From positions 1,798,001 to 1,862,000 of the forward strand of contig NZ_AP024652.1 in assembly GCF_019977315.1 (NCBI RefSeq): a stretch of DNA of 64,000 bases. Direction: 5' to 3'. Under the pieces are notes generated by a model. It worked only from the letters and a program-made list of their open reading frames with translations. It did not search any database and was not told the DNA's origin. The position numbers and the translations under genes are program-made. Each line of letters begins with the position of its first letter. The first letter of the stretch is position 1. Below, one piece after another: positions 52,438-61,599 of this stretch. The DNA is from Arthrobacter sp. StoSoilB22 (GTDB taxonomy: Bacteria; Actinomycetota; Actinomycetes; Actinomycetales; Micrococcaceae).

Positions 52438-53820
52438 ATGACCTCCCACAGCAATTCCCCCCAACACCATCACACCGGTGACCACCATTCCGCGGACCAG
52501 GCCACGCCCGGTGCTGAACTGGTGGTGGACATCGGCCCCATCGCCCATGGAGGGCACTTCGTCGCCCGGCACGAACGCCGCGTCATCTTCGTCCGGCACG
52601 GCATCCCGGGAGAGAAAGTCCGGATCCGGTTGACCGACTCCGGTGACTCGTCGCGCTTCTGGCGTGCCGACGTCGTCGAGGTCCTTGAAGCCTCACCCGA
52701 CCGCGTTCCGCACTTCTGGAAGCAGGCGGATTCGCTGAGTTCCTGGAGCCGCGGGACACCGCCGGTGGGCGGCGCGGAGCTTGGACACATTTCCTTGCAG
52801 CGCCAGCGTGCACTGAAAGCCGAAGTGCTGGCGGAGCAGCTCAAGCGCCTTGCCGGCCTGGACCTCGCCACCGAGGTGGAAGCCGTGGGAGAAAACCACG
52901 ACGGCGGACTCGGCTGGCGGACGCGGGCCAGCTTCGCGGTGACTCCCAAAGGCCGGTTGGGCATGCACGCACACCGTTCAGATGTGGTGCTTCCCATCAA
53001 GGAGATGCCGTTGGCGCTTGCGGGCGTCAATGAGCTGAAGCTGTGGGACCTTGACCTGTCCGGCATCGCCCGTGTGGAAGTTGCCGTGCCCGCCAACGGT
53101 TCGCGGCCCCTGATCCTGCTGGCCCCGGAAGAGTCCACCAGCCCCAAGAGATTGCACAGCATCCTTTCGCAGCTGCCGCACGATGTCTCGGTTGCCAGTT
53201 TCGATCCCGGCAAGGGCGAAGTCCTGCAGCTTCGGGGGAGGACCTGGGTGCAGGAAACCGCAGCAGGCCATGAGTACCGTGTAACCGGTGAGGGTTTCTG
53301 GCAGATCCACAAGGACGCCCCGGACACGCTGGTGGACGCTGTAGCGGGCTATCTTTCCCGCGGTGGGTACTTACAGCCCGGTGCGACGGTGGCCGACCTC
53401 TACGCCGGCGCCGGCCTGTTTACGGCACCTTTGGCGGACGCCGTCGGAGTGACCGGTTCGGTACTGTCCGTTGAAGGCGCGCCGGGCACCAGCCGTGACG
53501 CCCGAAAAAACCTGCATGGTCAATCCCAGGTGGAAATCGTGCAGGGGCGTGTGGAGAAGGTGCTGCACCAACGCGCCCGCAGCTTCGACTCGCTGGTGCT
53601 GGATCCACCGCGTGCAGGGGCGGGCAAGGCCGTGGTCAAGCAATTGATGGCCACCGGACCCCGCGCAATCGCCTATGTGTCATGCGATCCCGCATCCTTT
53701 GCGCGTGATCTGGGTTACTTCCATCAAGGCGGCTGGCGGCTTGAGTCGCTGCGGGCCTTCGACCTTTACCCGAACACCCATCACCTGGAAACGGTGGGAT
53801 TGATCGTCCCCGGACCGTAA
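52438..53820 (+). CDS. TRAM-domain class I RNA methyltransferase (TrmA/RlmD family)
   Basis: 460 residues with a His-rich N-terminus (1-22), a TRAM RNA-binding domain (about 28-85), a central domain, and a class I SAM domain with VADLYAGAGLFTAPLA, LDPPRAGAGKAVV and VSCDPASFARDL. The family makes 5-methyluridine in tRNA or 23S rRNA. The catalytic cysteine in VSCDPA is the only cysteine in the protein, so the [4Fe-4S] motif of RlmD/RumA is missing. It starts immediately after the KimA-like gene stop, giving an operon; the M. tuberculosis equivalent (Rv2689c) is in the same place. Confidence 0.92.
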   Translation: MTSHSNSPQHHHTGDHHSADQATPGAELVVDIGPIAHGGHFVARHERRVIFVRHGIPGEKVRIRLTDSGDSSRFWRADVVEVLEASPDRVPHFWKQADSLSSWSRGTPPVGGAELGHISLQRQRALKAEVLAEQLKRLAGLDLATEVEAVGENHDGGLGWRTRASFAVTPKGRLGMHAHRSDVVLPIKEMPLALAGVNELKLWDLDLSGIARVEVAVPANGSRPLILLAPEESTSPKRLHSILSQLPHDVSVASFDPGKGEVLQLRGRTWVQETAAGHEYRVTGEGFWQIHKDAPDTLVDAVAGYLSRGGYLQPGATVADLYAGAGLFTAPLADAVGVTGSVLSVEGAPGTSRDARKNLHGQSQVEIVQGRVEKVLHQRARSFDSLVLDPPRAGAGKAVVKQLMATGPRAIAYVSCDPASFARDLGYFHQGGWRLESLRAFDLYPNTHHLETVGLIVPGP

Positions 53821-53888
53821 CTGCGGCGCAGTCCGCGTTCCGTGGTGCCATTGGTGAAACTGGCTGTTTCCCCGGAGGCACCTGATCA

Positions 53889-53919
53889 GTGACGCAACAC
53901 CGAAGTATGCCATTACGAT
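53889..53919 (+). promoter_or_regulatory. Candidate acnA promoter
   Basis: GTGACG (53889-53894) and TACGAT (53914-53919) with a 19-nt spacer. Moderate match to a primary sigma-factor promoter; it would give a 5' leader of about 135 nt. Confidence 0.3.
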
Positions 53920-53930
53920 GGCAGTAGTAG

Positions 53931-53965
53931 CCCCGGTCAACGGAAATCAAAGCCGCTGACCGGGG
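53931..53965. promoter_or_regulatory. Hairpin in the acnA leader or terminator of the methyltransferase gene
   Basis: Perfect 9-bp stem (53931-53939 with 53957-53965) and a 17-nt loop, with no T-tract. It is either a weak terminator for the upstream gene or a structure in the acnA 5' leader. Confidence 0.45.
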
Positions 53966-53993
53966 TGACCAAGAGAGATGCCGCCCGGCTAAG

Positions 53994-54012
53994 TAAGGTG
54001 CGCCTAACTGGC
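53994..54012. promoter_or_regulatory. Candidate DtxR/IdeR-type iron box upstream of acnA
   Basis: TAAGGTGCGCCTAAC resembles the iron box consensus TTAGGTTAGSCTAACCTAA, with the TAAGGT and CCTAAC half-sites intact. It lies about 52-70 nt before the acnA ATG. Aconitase is an iron-sulfur enzyme, so iron control is plausible; evidence is the motif only. Confidence 0.35.
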
Positions 54013-54063
54013 TAGCGGCCAACCACGCGACAAAGATGAAACTGTTGCGAGAGGAGTCCTGCC

Positions 54064-56871
54064 ATGAGCACTGTGGACAGCTTCGGTTCCAAAGGCGTAC
54101 TGAATGTAGCCGGCACCGACTATGAAATTTTCCGGTTGAACTCCGTAGAGGGCGCAGACAGCCTTCCGTTCAGCCTTAAGGTATTGCTTGAAAACCTCCT
54201 GCGGACTGAGGATGGCGCCAATATAACGGCTGACCATGTCCGCGCGCTGGCCGGTTGGGATCCCAATGCGGAGCCCGACACGGAAATCCAGTTCACCCCC
54301 GCCCGCGTCATCATGCAGGACTTCACCGGCGTTCCCTGCGTCGTTGACCTGGCTACCATGCGTGAAGCAGTCAAGGAGCTCGGCGGTGACCCCAAGCGCG
54401 TCAACCCGTTGGCGCCTGCAGAAATGGTGATCGACCACTCCGTCCAGATCGATGCCTTCGGTAACTCCGGCGCACTGGAGCGCAACATGGAGATCGAATA
54501 CCAGCGCAACGGTGAGCGCTACCAGTTCCTTCGCTGGGGCCAGACCGCGTTCGACGACTTCAAGGTTGTCCCCCCGGGAACCGGCATCGTCCACCAGGTC
54601 AACATCGAATACCTGGCACGCACGGTCATGACCCGCGAGGTAGACGGCGTTGTCCGCGCCTACCCCGACACCTGTGTTGGCACCGACTCGCACACCACCA
54701 TGGTCAACGGCCTGGGCATCCTGGGTTGGGGCGTTGGCGGCATCGAAGCCGAGGCTGCAATGCTCGGCCAGCCCGTCTCCATGCTGATTCCCCGCGTCGT
54801 GGGCTTCAAGCTCAAGGGCAGCATCCCCGCCGGCGCCACCGCTACCGACGTCGTGCTGACCATCACCGAAATGCTGCGCAAGCACGGTGTTGTTGGCAAG
54901 TTCGTTGAGTTCTACGGCGAAGGCGTTGCCGCCGTGCCGCTGGCCAACCGCGCCACCATCGGCAATATGAGCCCCGAGTTCGGTTCCACGGCTGCGATGT
55001 TCCCGATCGACGACGTCACCCTGGACTACCTGCGCCTGACCGGCCGCTCCGAAGCAAATGTTGCCTTGGTTGAGGCCTACAGCAAGGAACAGGGCCTCTG
55101 GCACGATCCTTCCCGCGAACTGCGCTTCTCCGAGTTCCTGGAGCTGGACCTGTCCACCGTTGTTCCTTCCATCTCCGGCCCCAAGCGTCCCCAGGACCGC
55201 ATTGAGCTCACGGATGCCAAGGAGCAGTTCCGCAAGGACATCCACAACTACGTCGCCATTGAAGACGGCAGCGTTGACGAGTCCCTGGACGAATCGTTCC
55301 CGGCTTCGGATGCACCGTCCTTCACGCACGCCGATTCGCACACCACGGAAACGGACCGCGTTTACTCTGCCGCCAACGGTGCCCACGGCCGCCCGTCGTC
55401 GCCGGTCAAGGTCAAGACCGCCGATGGCCGCGAGTTCGAGCTGGACCACGGCGCAGTGTCGATCGCTTCGATCACGTCCTGCACCAACACGTCCAACCCG
55501 TCCGTCATGCTGGCTGCGGCCCTCCTTGCACGCAACGCCGTGGACAAGGGCCTGACCTCCAAGCCGTGGGTCAAGACCTCTGTGGCACCGGGCTCAAAGG
55601 TTGTCACTGACTACTACGAGAAGTCCGGCCTGACCCCCTACCTGGAGAAGCTCGGCTTCTACATTGTGGGCTATGGCTGCGCAACCTGCATCGGTAACTC
55701 CGGCCCGCTTGAGCCGGAAATCTCCGAGGCAATCCAGGCCAACGACCTCTCCGTCACTGCCGTCCTCTCCGGCAACCGCAACTTCGAAGGCCGCATCAAC
55801 CCGGACGTGAAGATGAACTACCTGGCTTCGCCGCCGCTGGTCATCGCTTACGCCCTGGCAGGAAGCATGGACTTCGACTTCGAAACCGATGCCCTTGGCA
55901 CGGACTCCGAGGGCAACGAGGTCTTCCTCAAGGACATCTGGCCGAACCCCACCGAGGTGCAGGAAGTCATTGACTCCTCCATTGACGAGGCAATGTTCGC
56001 CAAGGGTTACGAGGGCGTCTTTGACGGCGACGACCGCTGGAAGGCACTGGACACCCCCGCAGGCGACACCTTCGCTTGGGCCGAGGACTCCACTTACGTG
56101 CGGAAGCCCCCATACTTCGAAGGCATGAAGGCCCAGCCGGATCCCGTCAAGGACATTTCGGGCGCCCGCGTGCTCCTGAAGCTTGGCGATTCCGTCACCA
56201 CGGACCACATCTCCCCGGCCGGTTCCTTCAAGTCGGACACTCCTGCGGGCCAGTACCTTCTGGCCAACGGTGTGGAGCGCAAGGACTTCAACTCCTACGG
56301 CTCACGCCGTGGCAACCACGAAGTCATGATTCGCGGTACATTTGCCAACATCCGCATCAAGAACCAGCTCCTGGACAACGTTGAGGGTGGCTTCACCCGC
56401 GACTTCAGCCAGGAAGGTGCGCCCCAGGCTTACGTCTACGACGCAGCACAGAACTACCAGGCAGCAGGAACGCCCCTGGTTGTCCTGGCCGGCAAGGAAT
56501 ACGGCTCCGGCTCGTCCCGTGACTGGGCAGCCAAGGGTACGGCGCTTCTGGGCGTCAAGGCCGTCGTCGCTGAGAGCTACGAGCGCATCCACCGCTCCAA
56601 CCTCATCGGCATGGGAGTCCTTCCGTTGCAGTACCCGGCCGGCGAGTCGGCAGCAACGCTGGGCCTGACGGGCACCGAAACCTTCGCGGTGGAAGGCGTC
56701 ACCGAGCTCAACAACGGCACCACGCCGAAGACGCTCAAGGTCACGGCCACGGCTGAAGACGGTACCGCCAAGTCCTTCGACGCCGTTCTGCGCATCGATA
56801 CCCCGGGTGAAGCGGACTACTACCGCAACGGCGGCATCCTGCAGTACGTTCTGCGCCAGATCTCGGCATAA
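54064..56871 (+). CDS. acnA: Aconitate hydratase A
   Basis: Isomerises citrate to isocitrate in the TCA cycle and can bind RNA when its cluster is lost. The 935-residue protein has the AcnA domain order, with cluster ligands C473 ([13 protein letters not shown]), C539 and C542 ([12 protein letters not shown]). The swivel domain begins near [21 protein letters not shown] and includes the SRDWAAKGT active-site segment. An acidic insert of about 60 residues (about 400-460, [14 protein letters not shown]) is typical of actinobacterial AcnA. GAGAGGAG lies 6-13 nt before the ATG. The 243-nt upstream gap has a candidate promoter, hairpin and iron box. Confidence 0.97.
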   Translation: MSTVDSFGSKGVLNVAGTDYEIFRLNSVEGADSLPFSLKVLLENLLRTEDGANITADHVRALAGWDPNAEPDTEIQFTPARVIMQDFTGVPCVVDLATMREAVKELGGDPKRVNPLAPAEMVIDHSVQIDAFGNSGALERNMEIEYQRNGERYQFLRWGQTAFDDFKVVPPGTGIVHQVNIEYLARTVMTREVDGVVRAYPDTCVGTDSHTTMVNGLGILGWGVGGIEAEAAMLGQPVSMLIPRVVGFKLKGSIPAGATATDVVLTITEMLRKHGVVGKFVEFYGEGVAAVPLANRATIGNMSPEFGSTAAMFPIDDVTLDYLRLTGRSEANVALVEAYSKEQGLWHDPSRELRFSEFLELDLSTVVPSISGPKRPQDRIELTDAKEQFRKDIHNYVAIEDGSVDESLDESFPASDAPSFTHADSHTTETDRVYSAANGAHGRPSSPVKVKTADGREFELDHGAVSIASITSCTNTSNPSVMLAAALLARNAVDKGLTSKPWVKTSVAPGSKVVTDYYEKSGLTPYLEKLGFYIVGYGCATCIGNSGPLEPEISEAIQANDLSVTAVLSGNRNFEGRINPDVKMNYLASPPLVIAYALAGSMDFDFETDALGTDSEGNEVFLKDIWPNPTEVQEVIDSSIDEAMFAKGYEGVFDGDDRWKALDTPAGDTFAWAEDSTYVRKPPYFEGMKAQPDPVKDISGARVLLKLGDSVTTDHISPAGSFKSDTPAGQYLLANGVERKDFNSYGSRRGNHEVMIRGTFANIRIKNQLLDNVEGGFTRDFSQEGAPQAYVYDAAQNYQAAGTPLVVLAGKEYGSGSSRDWAAKGTALLGVKAVVAESYERIHRSNLIGMGVLPLQYPAGESAATLGLTGTETFAVEGVTELNNGTTPKTLKVTATAEDGTAKSFDAVLRIDTPGEADYYRNGGILQYVLRQISA

Positions 56872-56906
56872 GGAAGCGGCTGGTTCCCAGCTGATTCAGT
56901 AGCCGG

Positions 56907-56942
56907 ACAGCCCCGGCTGGTCGCCCGACCAGCCGGGGCTGT
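56907..56942. terminator. Strong terminator after acnA
   Basis: Perfect 16-bp stem (56907-56922 with 56927-56942) and a 4-nt loop, 36 nt beyond the acnA stop codon. Confidence 0.85.
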
Positions 56943-57032
56943 TGGCGTCCCGGGCATCAGTCAGGGGACCGGATCGGGAGAACAATGCCAAGGCTTGAAG
57001 CCGAGGCGCACCATGCTTGCCCGGGCACGCGC

Positions 57033-57038
57033 TAGAGT
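57033..57038 (+). promoter_or_regulatory. Candidate dxs -10 element TAGAGT
   Basis: TAGAGT lies 33 nt before the dxs start codon. No good -35 was found. Confidence 0.3.
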
Positions 57039-57071
57039 TAACAAGCACGTCATTCACCCTAAGGAGGGCCG

Positions 57072-59045
57072 TTGGGACTTTTGGAAACCGTCAAGGATCC
57101 ACGGGACCTGGCCACATTATCCGGCACCGAGCTGGAACAACTGGCCGGCGAAATCAGGGCGTTCCTGATCACCAACGTAGCCGCGACGGGTGGACACCTC
57201 GGGCCCAATCTGGGCGTCGTAGAGCTCACCCTCGCCGTGCACCGGAACTTTGAGTCACCGCGGGACAGCATCGTCTTCGATACGGGGCACCAGTCCTATG
57301 TGCACAAGCTGCTCACAGGACGTCAGGACTTCACCACGCTCCGCCAGCAGGGAGGGCTATCCGGCTACCCTGACCGTGCCGAGTCCGAGCACGACATCGT
57401 GGAAAGTTCACACGCATCTTCCTCACTGTCCTGGGCTGACGGCATCTCGCGTGCCCGCCAGCTGACCGGTGAAGGCGACCGGTTCGTCGTCGCCGTCGTT
57501 GGCGATGGCGCGCTGACCGGTGGCATGGCGTGGGAAGCCATCAACAACATTGCCGCCGACAAACGGCGCCGCGTGGTGATCGTGGTCAATGACAACGGAC
57601 GCTCGTATGCTCCCACTGTTGGCGGTTTTGCCGATTACCTTGCCTCGCTGCGTCCCACCATTGATTCCCTGCGCACCACGCCGGCTTACGAGCGCATGCT
57701 GGACTGGTGGAAGAAGAAGCTCCAGGACGGCGGCCCGGCGGGTCAGTTCACCTATAAGAGCCTGCATGCCATGAAGAAGGGCATCAAGGACTGGTGGGCC
57801 CCGCAGGGTATGTTCGAGGACCTTGGCATGAAGTACATCGGCCCGGTTGACGGACACAACCTCCAAGCCATGGAACATGCGCTCAACACCGCAAAGGCCT
57901 ACGGTGGACCCGTCATTGTGCATGCCATGACGGAGAAGGGCCACGGCTATGCGCCGGCTTTGGCCAATGAAGCAGACCAGTTCCACGCGGTAGGCATCAT
58001 TGACCCCGAAACGGGTGAGCCCACGGAAATGCCGGGAGCAAGGTCCTGGACCTCCGTTTTCGCTGAAGAGATCGCGGATATCGCGGATGAGCGCCCGGAT
58101 ATCGTCGGTATTACCGGCGCCATGCTGATCCCCGTGGGATTGCACAAGTTTGCTGAGCGCCACCCCGAACGGGTGATCGATGTCGGTATTGCCGAGCAGC
58201 ACGCGCTGACGTCCGCCGCTGGAATGGCCTTCGGTGGGCTTCACCCCGTGGTGGCGGTTTACGCTACGTTCCTGAATCGCGCCTTTGATCAACTCCTGAT
58301 GGATGTTGCACTGCATAAAGCTGGTGTGACCATCGTCCTGGACCGCGCCGGCGTGACCGGCCCGGATGGCCCCAGCCACCACGGCATGTGGGACATGGCG
58401 ATGGTTCAGATCGTGCCCGGTCTCCATTTGGCGGCTCCCCGTGACGCCACCAGGCTCCGCGAAGAACTGCGTGAAGCAGTCGCCATCAACGATGCCCCCA
58501 CAGTGGTCCGATTCTCGAAGGGCAGCGTTGGTTCCGAAATTGAAGCGATAGACAGGCTTCACGACGGCGTGGACATCCTCGCACGGCGTCCGGAAGGCTC
58601 CACCGAGAACGATGTCCTGATTGTCAGCGTCGGCGCTATGTCCGAACTCGCTCTGGATGTTGCTTCCCGACTGGGCGCCCAAGGCATCAGTTCCACGGTG
58701 GTGGATCCGCGGTGGGTCCTTCCCGTCCGTAAATCCATCATTGCCCTTGCTGCCCGTCACCGCCTGGTGATCTGCATAGAAGACGGCGTCCGCGCAGGTG
58801 GCGTGGGGTCCCGTATCCGACAGGAAATGCGCGCCGCTGGCGTGGACACCGCGCTGAACGAAGTGGGCCTGCCGGTGGAGTTCCTGGTGCACGGCTCCCG
58901 CAGCCAGGTCCTGGAGCGCGTTGGCCTGACGGCTCAGAAGATAACGCACGACGTCGTAGCCCAGGTTTTGGGGACGAAGGTCCCCTTCGCCAGGCCTCTC
59001 CCGGGCCAGGAGCACCCCACCACCGGCAGCCTGCCAACGCTGTGA
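57072..59045 (+). CDS. dxs: 1-deoxy-D-xylulose-5-phosphate synthase
   Basis: First enzyme of the MEP isoprenoid pathway: joins pyruvate and glyceraldehyde 3-phosphate using thiamine diphosphate. 657 residues with the thiamine/Mg motif [16 protein letters not shown], the active-site segment GHVGPNLG-type ([14 protein letters not shown]), the catalytic glutamate region [18 protein letters not shown] and the transketolase C-terminal domain. The start is TTG ([13 protein letters not shown]) with a perfect AAGGAGG 5 nt upstream. The stop overlaps the next gene (GTGA), forming dxs-DUF402-orphan. Confidence 0.96.
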   Translation: MGLLETVKDPRDLATLSGTELEQLAGEIRAFLITNVAATGGHLGPNLGVVELTLAVHRNFESPRDSIVFDTGHQSYVHKLLTGRQDFTTLRQQGGLSGYPDRAESEHDIVESSHASSSLSWADGISRARQLTGEGDRFVVAVVGDGALTGGMAWEAINNIAADKRRRVVIVVNDNGRSYAPTVGGFADYLASLRPTIDSLRTTPAYERMLDWWKKKLQDGGPAGQFTYKSLHAMKKGIKDWWAPQGMFEDLGMKYIGPVDGHNLQAMEHALNTAKAYGGPVIVHAMTEKGHGYAPALANEADQFHAVGIIDPETGEPTEMPGARSWTSVFAEEIADIADERPDIVGITGAMLIPVGLHKFAERHPERVIDVGIAEQHALTSAAGMAFGGLHPVVAVYATFLNRAFDQLLMDVALHKAGVTIVLDRAGVTGPDGPSHHGMWDMAMVQIVPGLHLAAPRDATRLREELREAVAINDAPTVVRFSKGSVGSEIEAIDRLHDGVDILARRPEGSTENDVLIVSVGAMSELALDVASRLGAQGISSTVVDPRWVLPVRKSIIALAARHRLVICIEDGVRAGGVGSRIRQEMRAAGVDTALNEVGLPVEFLVHGSRSQVLERVGLTAQKITHDVVAQVLGTKVPFARPLPGQEHPTTGSLPTL

Positions 59046-59611
59046 CGGACGAGCGCGCGCCGGGCGCAGTGCAGCCCGGTGACCTCGTGGTGTCGAGGAA
59101 CAGGAAATGGGACGGCAAGGCCCACTGGGTGGTGCCTGGACGTTACCTTGGTGAAGACATCCACGGTTGGTGGATATTTCAGGGGGCAGGGGAGTTCTGT
59201 GCCCGCCCGGGAGCAGCTTTCTACACAGCATCGGACGCCTTGTTGCTGGTCCCGCGGGCAGGCGAGTTTGTGGCAACCTTCTACGACGACAGTTATCCGG
59301 GGGACTTCAGGATCTATGTTGACCTGGCCACCGGTCATGACTGGAATCCCATCAAGCCGGGCGTTTGGGAATTTCACATGATTGATATGGATCTGGACGT
59401 GATCCGTTCCACTAAGCATGGGGTGTTCGTAGACGATGAGGACGAATTTGAGCATCATCGGATGGCCATGGGCTATCCGCAACAGACGGTGGACTCAATG
59501 CTCACAGAATGCGCAGCGCTCTTTGAGGCAGTGGACACCATGAAAGCGCCTTTCGACGTCAACGGAGCCACCAGCACCAGCGCCGAGTGGTTCAGGAAAG
59601 GACGAGCATGA
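59042..59611 (+). CDS. DUF402 family protein
   Basis: 189 residues with the DUF402 pattern: an N-terminal beta-barrel region, then [24 protein letters not shown] and [36 protein letters not shown]. The Asp/Glu residues DMDLD and DDEDEFE are the metal-binding positions of the family, which includes nucleoside di/triphosphate phosphatases and the RNA-binding FomD-type proteins. Coupled to dxs by a GTGA overlap and to the next gene by ATGA. Its link to isoprenoid synthesis is unexplained. Confidence 0.9.
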   Translation: MTDERAPGAVQPGDLVVSRNRKWDGKAHWVVPGRYLGEDIHGWWIFQGAGEFCARPGAAFYTASDALLLVPRAGEFVATFYDDSYPGDFRIYVDLATGHDWNPIKPGVWEFHMIDMDLDVIRSTKHGVFVDDEDEFEHHRMAMGYPQQTVDSMLTECAALFEAVDTMKAPFDVNGATSTSAEWFRKGRA

Positions 59612-60168
59612 GCGGCATTATCCGCGCGTACAAGCGCGACGACGACGGAGTACTTCACTTCCGTGAGGCCTGGTATGACGACGAAGACCAGCAGTTCGTT
59701 GTTAATCACGGTGTAGTGGGTCACCAGAGCAAGACCGACGAGGCAGACGTTGACGACGAATCTGCCGTGGATGGCCTGATGGCTGCCTTTGCTGCGCAAT
59801 GCGAGGAAGACGGCTATGCCGAGATCCCTGAGTCTGAACAGTTTTGGGTAGTTGCCCAGATTGCGTTGAAGTCAAAGGACGGCACTGAACGCGACCGTCA
59901 CCTTGAGCGTAAAGCCAAAGCTGCCCTCACCGGTGAATTGGCGTGGCGCGGGCTGGGAGTAGTGGACCGTTCGGAAATCGGCAACGGCCACCTGAACATC
60001 TTCTGCCTTTGCCCGGACGTCAACAAGGCCGTGAACGCCATCAAAATCTGCGTCCGTGGTGAGGACCTGGACTTCACCAAGCTCACGGTTGCGGCAGCTC
60101 CCCACAGTGACCCCACGGCATTCCGTGTGAAGCACTCGCCCAAGCAGGGTGTGGGCTTTACTCTCTAA
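59608..60168 (+). CDS. Conserved protein of unknown function (orphan after dxs-DUF402)
   Basis: 186 residues, acidic in the middle. The N-terminus (RAYKRDDDGVLHFREAWYDDEDQQFVVNHGVVGHQSK) loosely recalls a WGR-type beta fold. A later part is mixed alpha/beta, with ICVRGEDLDFTKLTV near the end and three cysteines in NIFCLCPDVNKAVNAIKICV. I recognise no family. The ATG overlaps the DUF402 stop (ATGA), so it is translated with dxs and DUF402. Composition matches the neighbours. Confidence 0.8.
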   Translation: MSGIIRAYKRDDDGVLHFREAWYDDEDQQFVVNHGVVGHQSKTDEADVDDESAVDGLMAAFAAQCEEDGYAEIPESEQFWVVAQIALKSKDGTERDRHLERKAKAALTGELAWRGLGVVDRSEIGNGHLNIFCLCPDVNKAVNAIKICVRGEDLDFTKLTVAAAPHSDPTAFRVKHSPKQGVGFTL

Positions 60169-60199
60169 GTAGCACCCCAACGCACCAGGAGGTATCCCC

Positions 60200-60418
60200 A
60201 TGGCGTCCAAGAGCAACTGGCCCGGACATACGCCCCTGCCCAAAGGGCTGGCCGCTCCGGCCAGACGGGCGCTAGCGCATGAGGGGATAGAGACGTTGGA
60301 GCAGTTGGCCGAGTTCGGCGAGGCCGGGCTGTCCAAGCTCCACGGGATGGGGCCGGTGGCTGTAGCGCAGCTTGAGGATGCCATGGAGGAATCCGGGATC
60401 TCTTACGGAACCGGCTAA
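60200..60418 (+). CDS. Small helix-hairpin-helix protein
   Basis: 72 residues. The segment LPKGLAAPARRALAHEGIETLEQLAEFGEAGLSKLHGMGPVAVAQLEDAM has the helix-hairpin-helix pattern (HGMGPVA turn), similar to the C-terminal domain of the RNA polymerase alpha subunit and to HhH DNA-binding modules. AGGAGG lies 7 nt before the ATG. It follows the orphan gene by 31 nt and is probably in the same operon. DNA binding is inferred from the fold. Confidence 0.85.
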   Translation: MASKSNWPGHTPLPKGLAAPARRALAHEGIETLEQLAEFGEAGLSKLHGMGPVAVAQLEDAMEESGISYGTG

Positions 60419-60473
60419 CTGTTCTGCCGAGGAGTTTGTTGCCTTGGGTGACAATCAGCGCCGGGACGCGTAT

Positions 60474-60479
60474 TAGGCT
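60474..60479 (+). promoter_or_regulatory. -10 element TAGGCT for the aldo/keto reductase
   Basis: TAGGCT is followed by 6 nt and the ATG at 60486, without a ribosome site. Confidence 0.5.
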
Positions 60480-60485
60480 GAATTC

Positions 60486-61463
60486 ATGACTGAATACCGA
60501 CGCCTTGGCCATTCCGGACTCACTGTCTCAGCTGTAGGGCTGGGCTGCAACAACCTGGGCCGCGCCAATACTCCCACCGAGTCCCAGGAAGGCACGGACG
60601 CTGTTGTCCACGCCGCACTCGATGCCGGGGTCACTTTCTTTGACGTCGCCGATGTTTACGGTCGGGAGCCGGGGCTGAGCGAAGTCATGCTGGGCAAGGC
60701 GCTGAAGGGGCGCCGTGATGACGTGGTCATCGGCACCAAGTTCGGCATGGACATGCGTGGAGTCAACGGCAACGACTTCGATGCCCGAGGCTCGCGCCGT
60801 TACATCGTCAAAGCCGTGGAAGCTTCCCTGCGACGCTTGGACACAGACTGGATCGATCTCTACCAGTTCCACACCCCGGACCCGCGGACGCCCATTGAAG
60901 AGACGCTGGGCGCCTTGGATGACCTGGTGTCCAGCGGCAAGGTGCGGTACATCGGCCATTCCAATTTTGCCGGATGGCAGATCGCTGAAGCCGAATATGT
61001 GGGGCGGCAGTCAGGTGGCGTCCGTTTCATTTCCACTCAGAACCACTACAACCTCCTGGACCGCCGTGCCGAACTCGAAGTGCTCCCGGCGGCAGGAGCT
61101 TTCTCCTTGGGCGTCCTTCCATACTTCCCTTTGGCTAACGGGCTTCTCACCGGAAAATACTCAGCGGGCAAGGCCCCTGAAGGTTCCCGGTTGAGCCACA
61201 CGCGCACCAACCTGGTGCACGACGCCGATTGGGAGCAGTTGGGCCGCTTCGGCCAGTTTGCCAAGGAACGGGATATCAGCGAGCTTCAGTTGGCCTTCTC
61301 CTGGTTGGCTGCCCAGCCCGGGGTCAGCAGCGTGATCGCAGGCGCCACCCGTCCGGAGCAGATCCGCGAAAACGCCGAGGCCGTGCGCTGGGTACCTGAC
61401 CAGGAGGATCGCGCGGAGTTGGACGAGATCTTCCCGCGGGCGCCGAAGGTTGCACTCTTCTAG
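60486..61463 (+). CDS. Aldo/keto reductase
   Basis: 325-residue NADPH-dependent (beta/alpha)8 barrel oxidoreductase. The catalytic set is recognisable: D and Y in FFDVADVYGREPGLSE, K in VIGTKFGMD and H in LYQFHTPDPRTPIEE. The C-terminal cofactor segment SSVIAGATRPEQIRENAEAV is present. It resembles the YghZ/AKR-type general stress reductases; the substrate is unknown. Apparently transcribed on its own, ending toward a large inverted repeat. Confidence 0.93.
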   Translation: MTEYRRLGHSGLTVSAVGLGCNNLGRANTPTESQEGTDAVVHAALDAGVTFFDVADVYGREPGLSEVMLGKALKGRRDDVVIGTKFGMDMRGVNGNDFDARGSRRYIVKAVEASLRRLDTDWIDLYQFHTPDPRTPIEETLGALDDLVSSGKVRYIGHSNFAGWQIAEAEYVGRQSGGVRFISTQNHYNLLDRRAELEVLPAAGAFSLGVLPYFPLANGLLTGKYSAGKAPEGSRLSHTRTNLVHDADWEQLGRFGQFAKERDISELQLAFSWLAAQPGVSSVIAGATRPEQIRENAEAVRWVPDQEDRAELDEIFPRAPKVALF

Positions 61464-61492
61464 CTCGCTCTGCCATCCCGCCCAGCTACAGG

Positions 61493-61597
61493 CGTCCCTT
61501 TCTCACAAAACAGCCCTTAAACCGGAACGCTCTCTCACTTGCTTGAGGCAAGTGGGAGAGCGTTCCGGTTTAAGGCGCGGGATGTGAGAGAGGGACG
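61493..61597. repeat. 105-bp two-tier inverted repeat (terminator or palindromic element)
   Basis: Inner arms of 28 bp (61515-61542 with 61548-61575, one G-T pair) and outer arms of 14 bp (61493-61506 with 61584-61597, one G-T pair). They are separated by 8-nt unpaired segments on both sides. The motif CTYTCTCAC occurs in both arm tiers. It ends 3 nt before the stop of the minus-strand FadB gene and lies between convergent genes, so it can terminate both. Confidence 0.85.
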
Positions 61598-61599
61598 GA

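Noticed and set aside
54004..55449. Open frame of 481 residues antisense to acnA
   Set aside because: Lies over a fully conserved aconitase; composition is non-native and no ribosome site.
57423..59276. Open frame of 617 residues antisense to dxs and DUF402
   Set aside because: Overlaps two well-supported genes and shows no domain.
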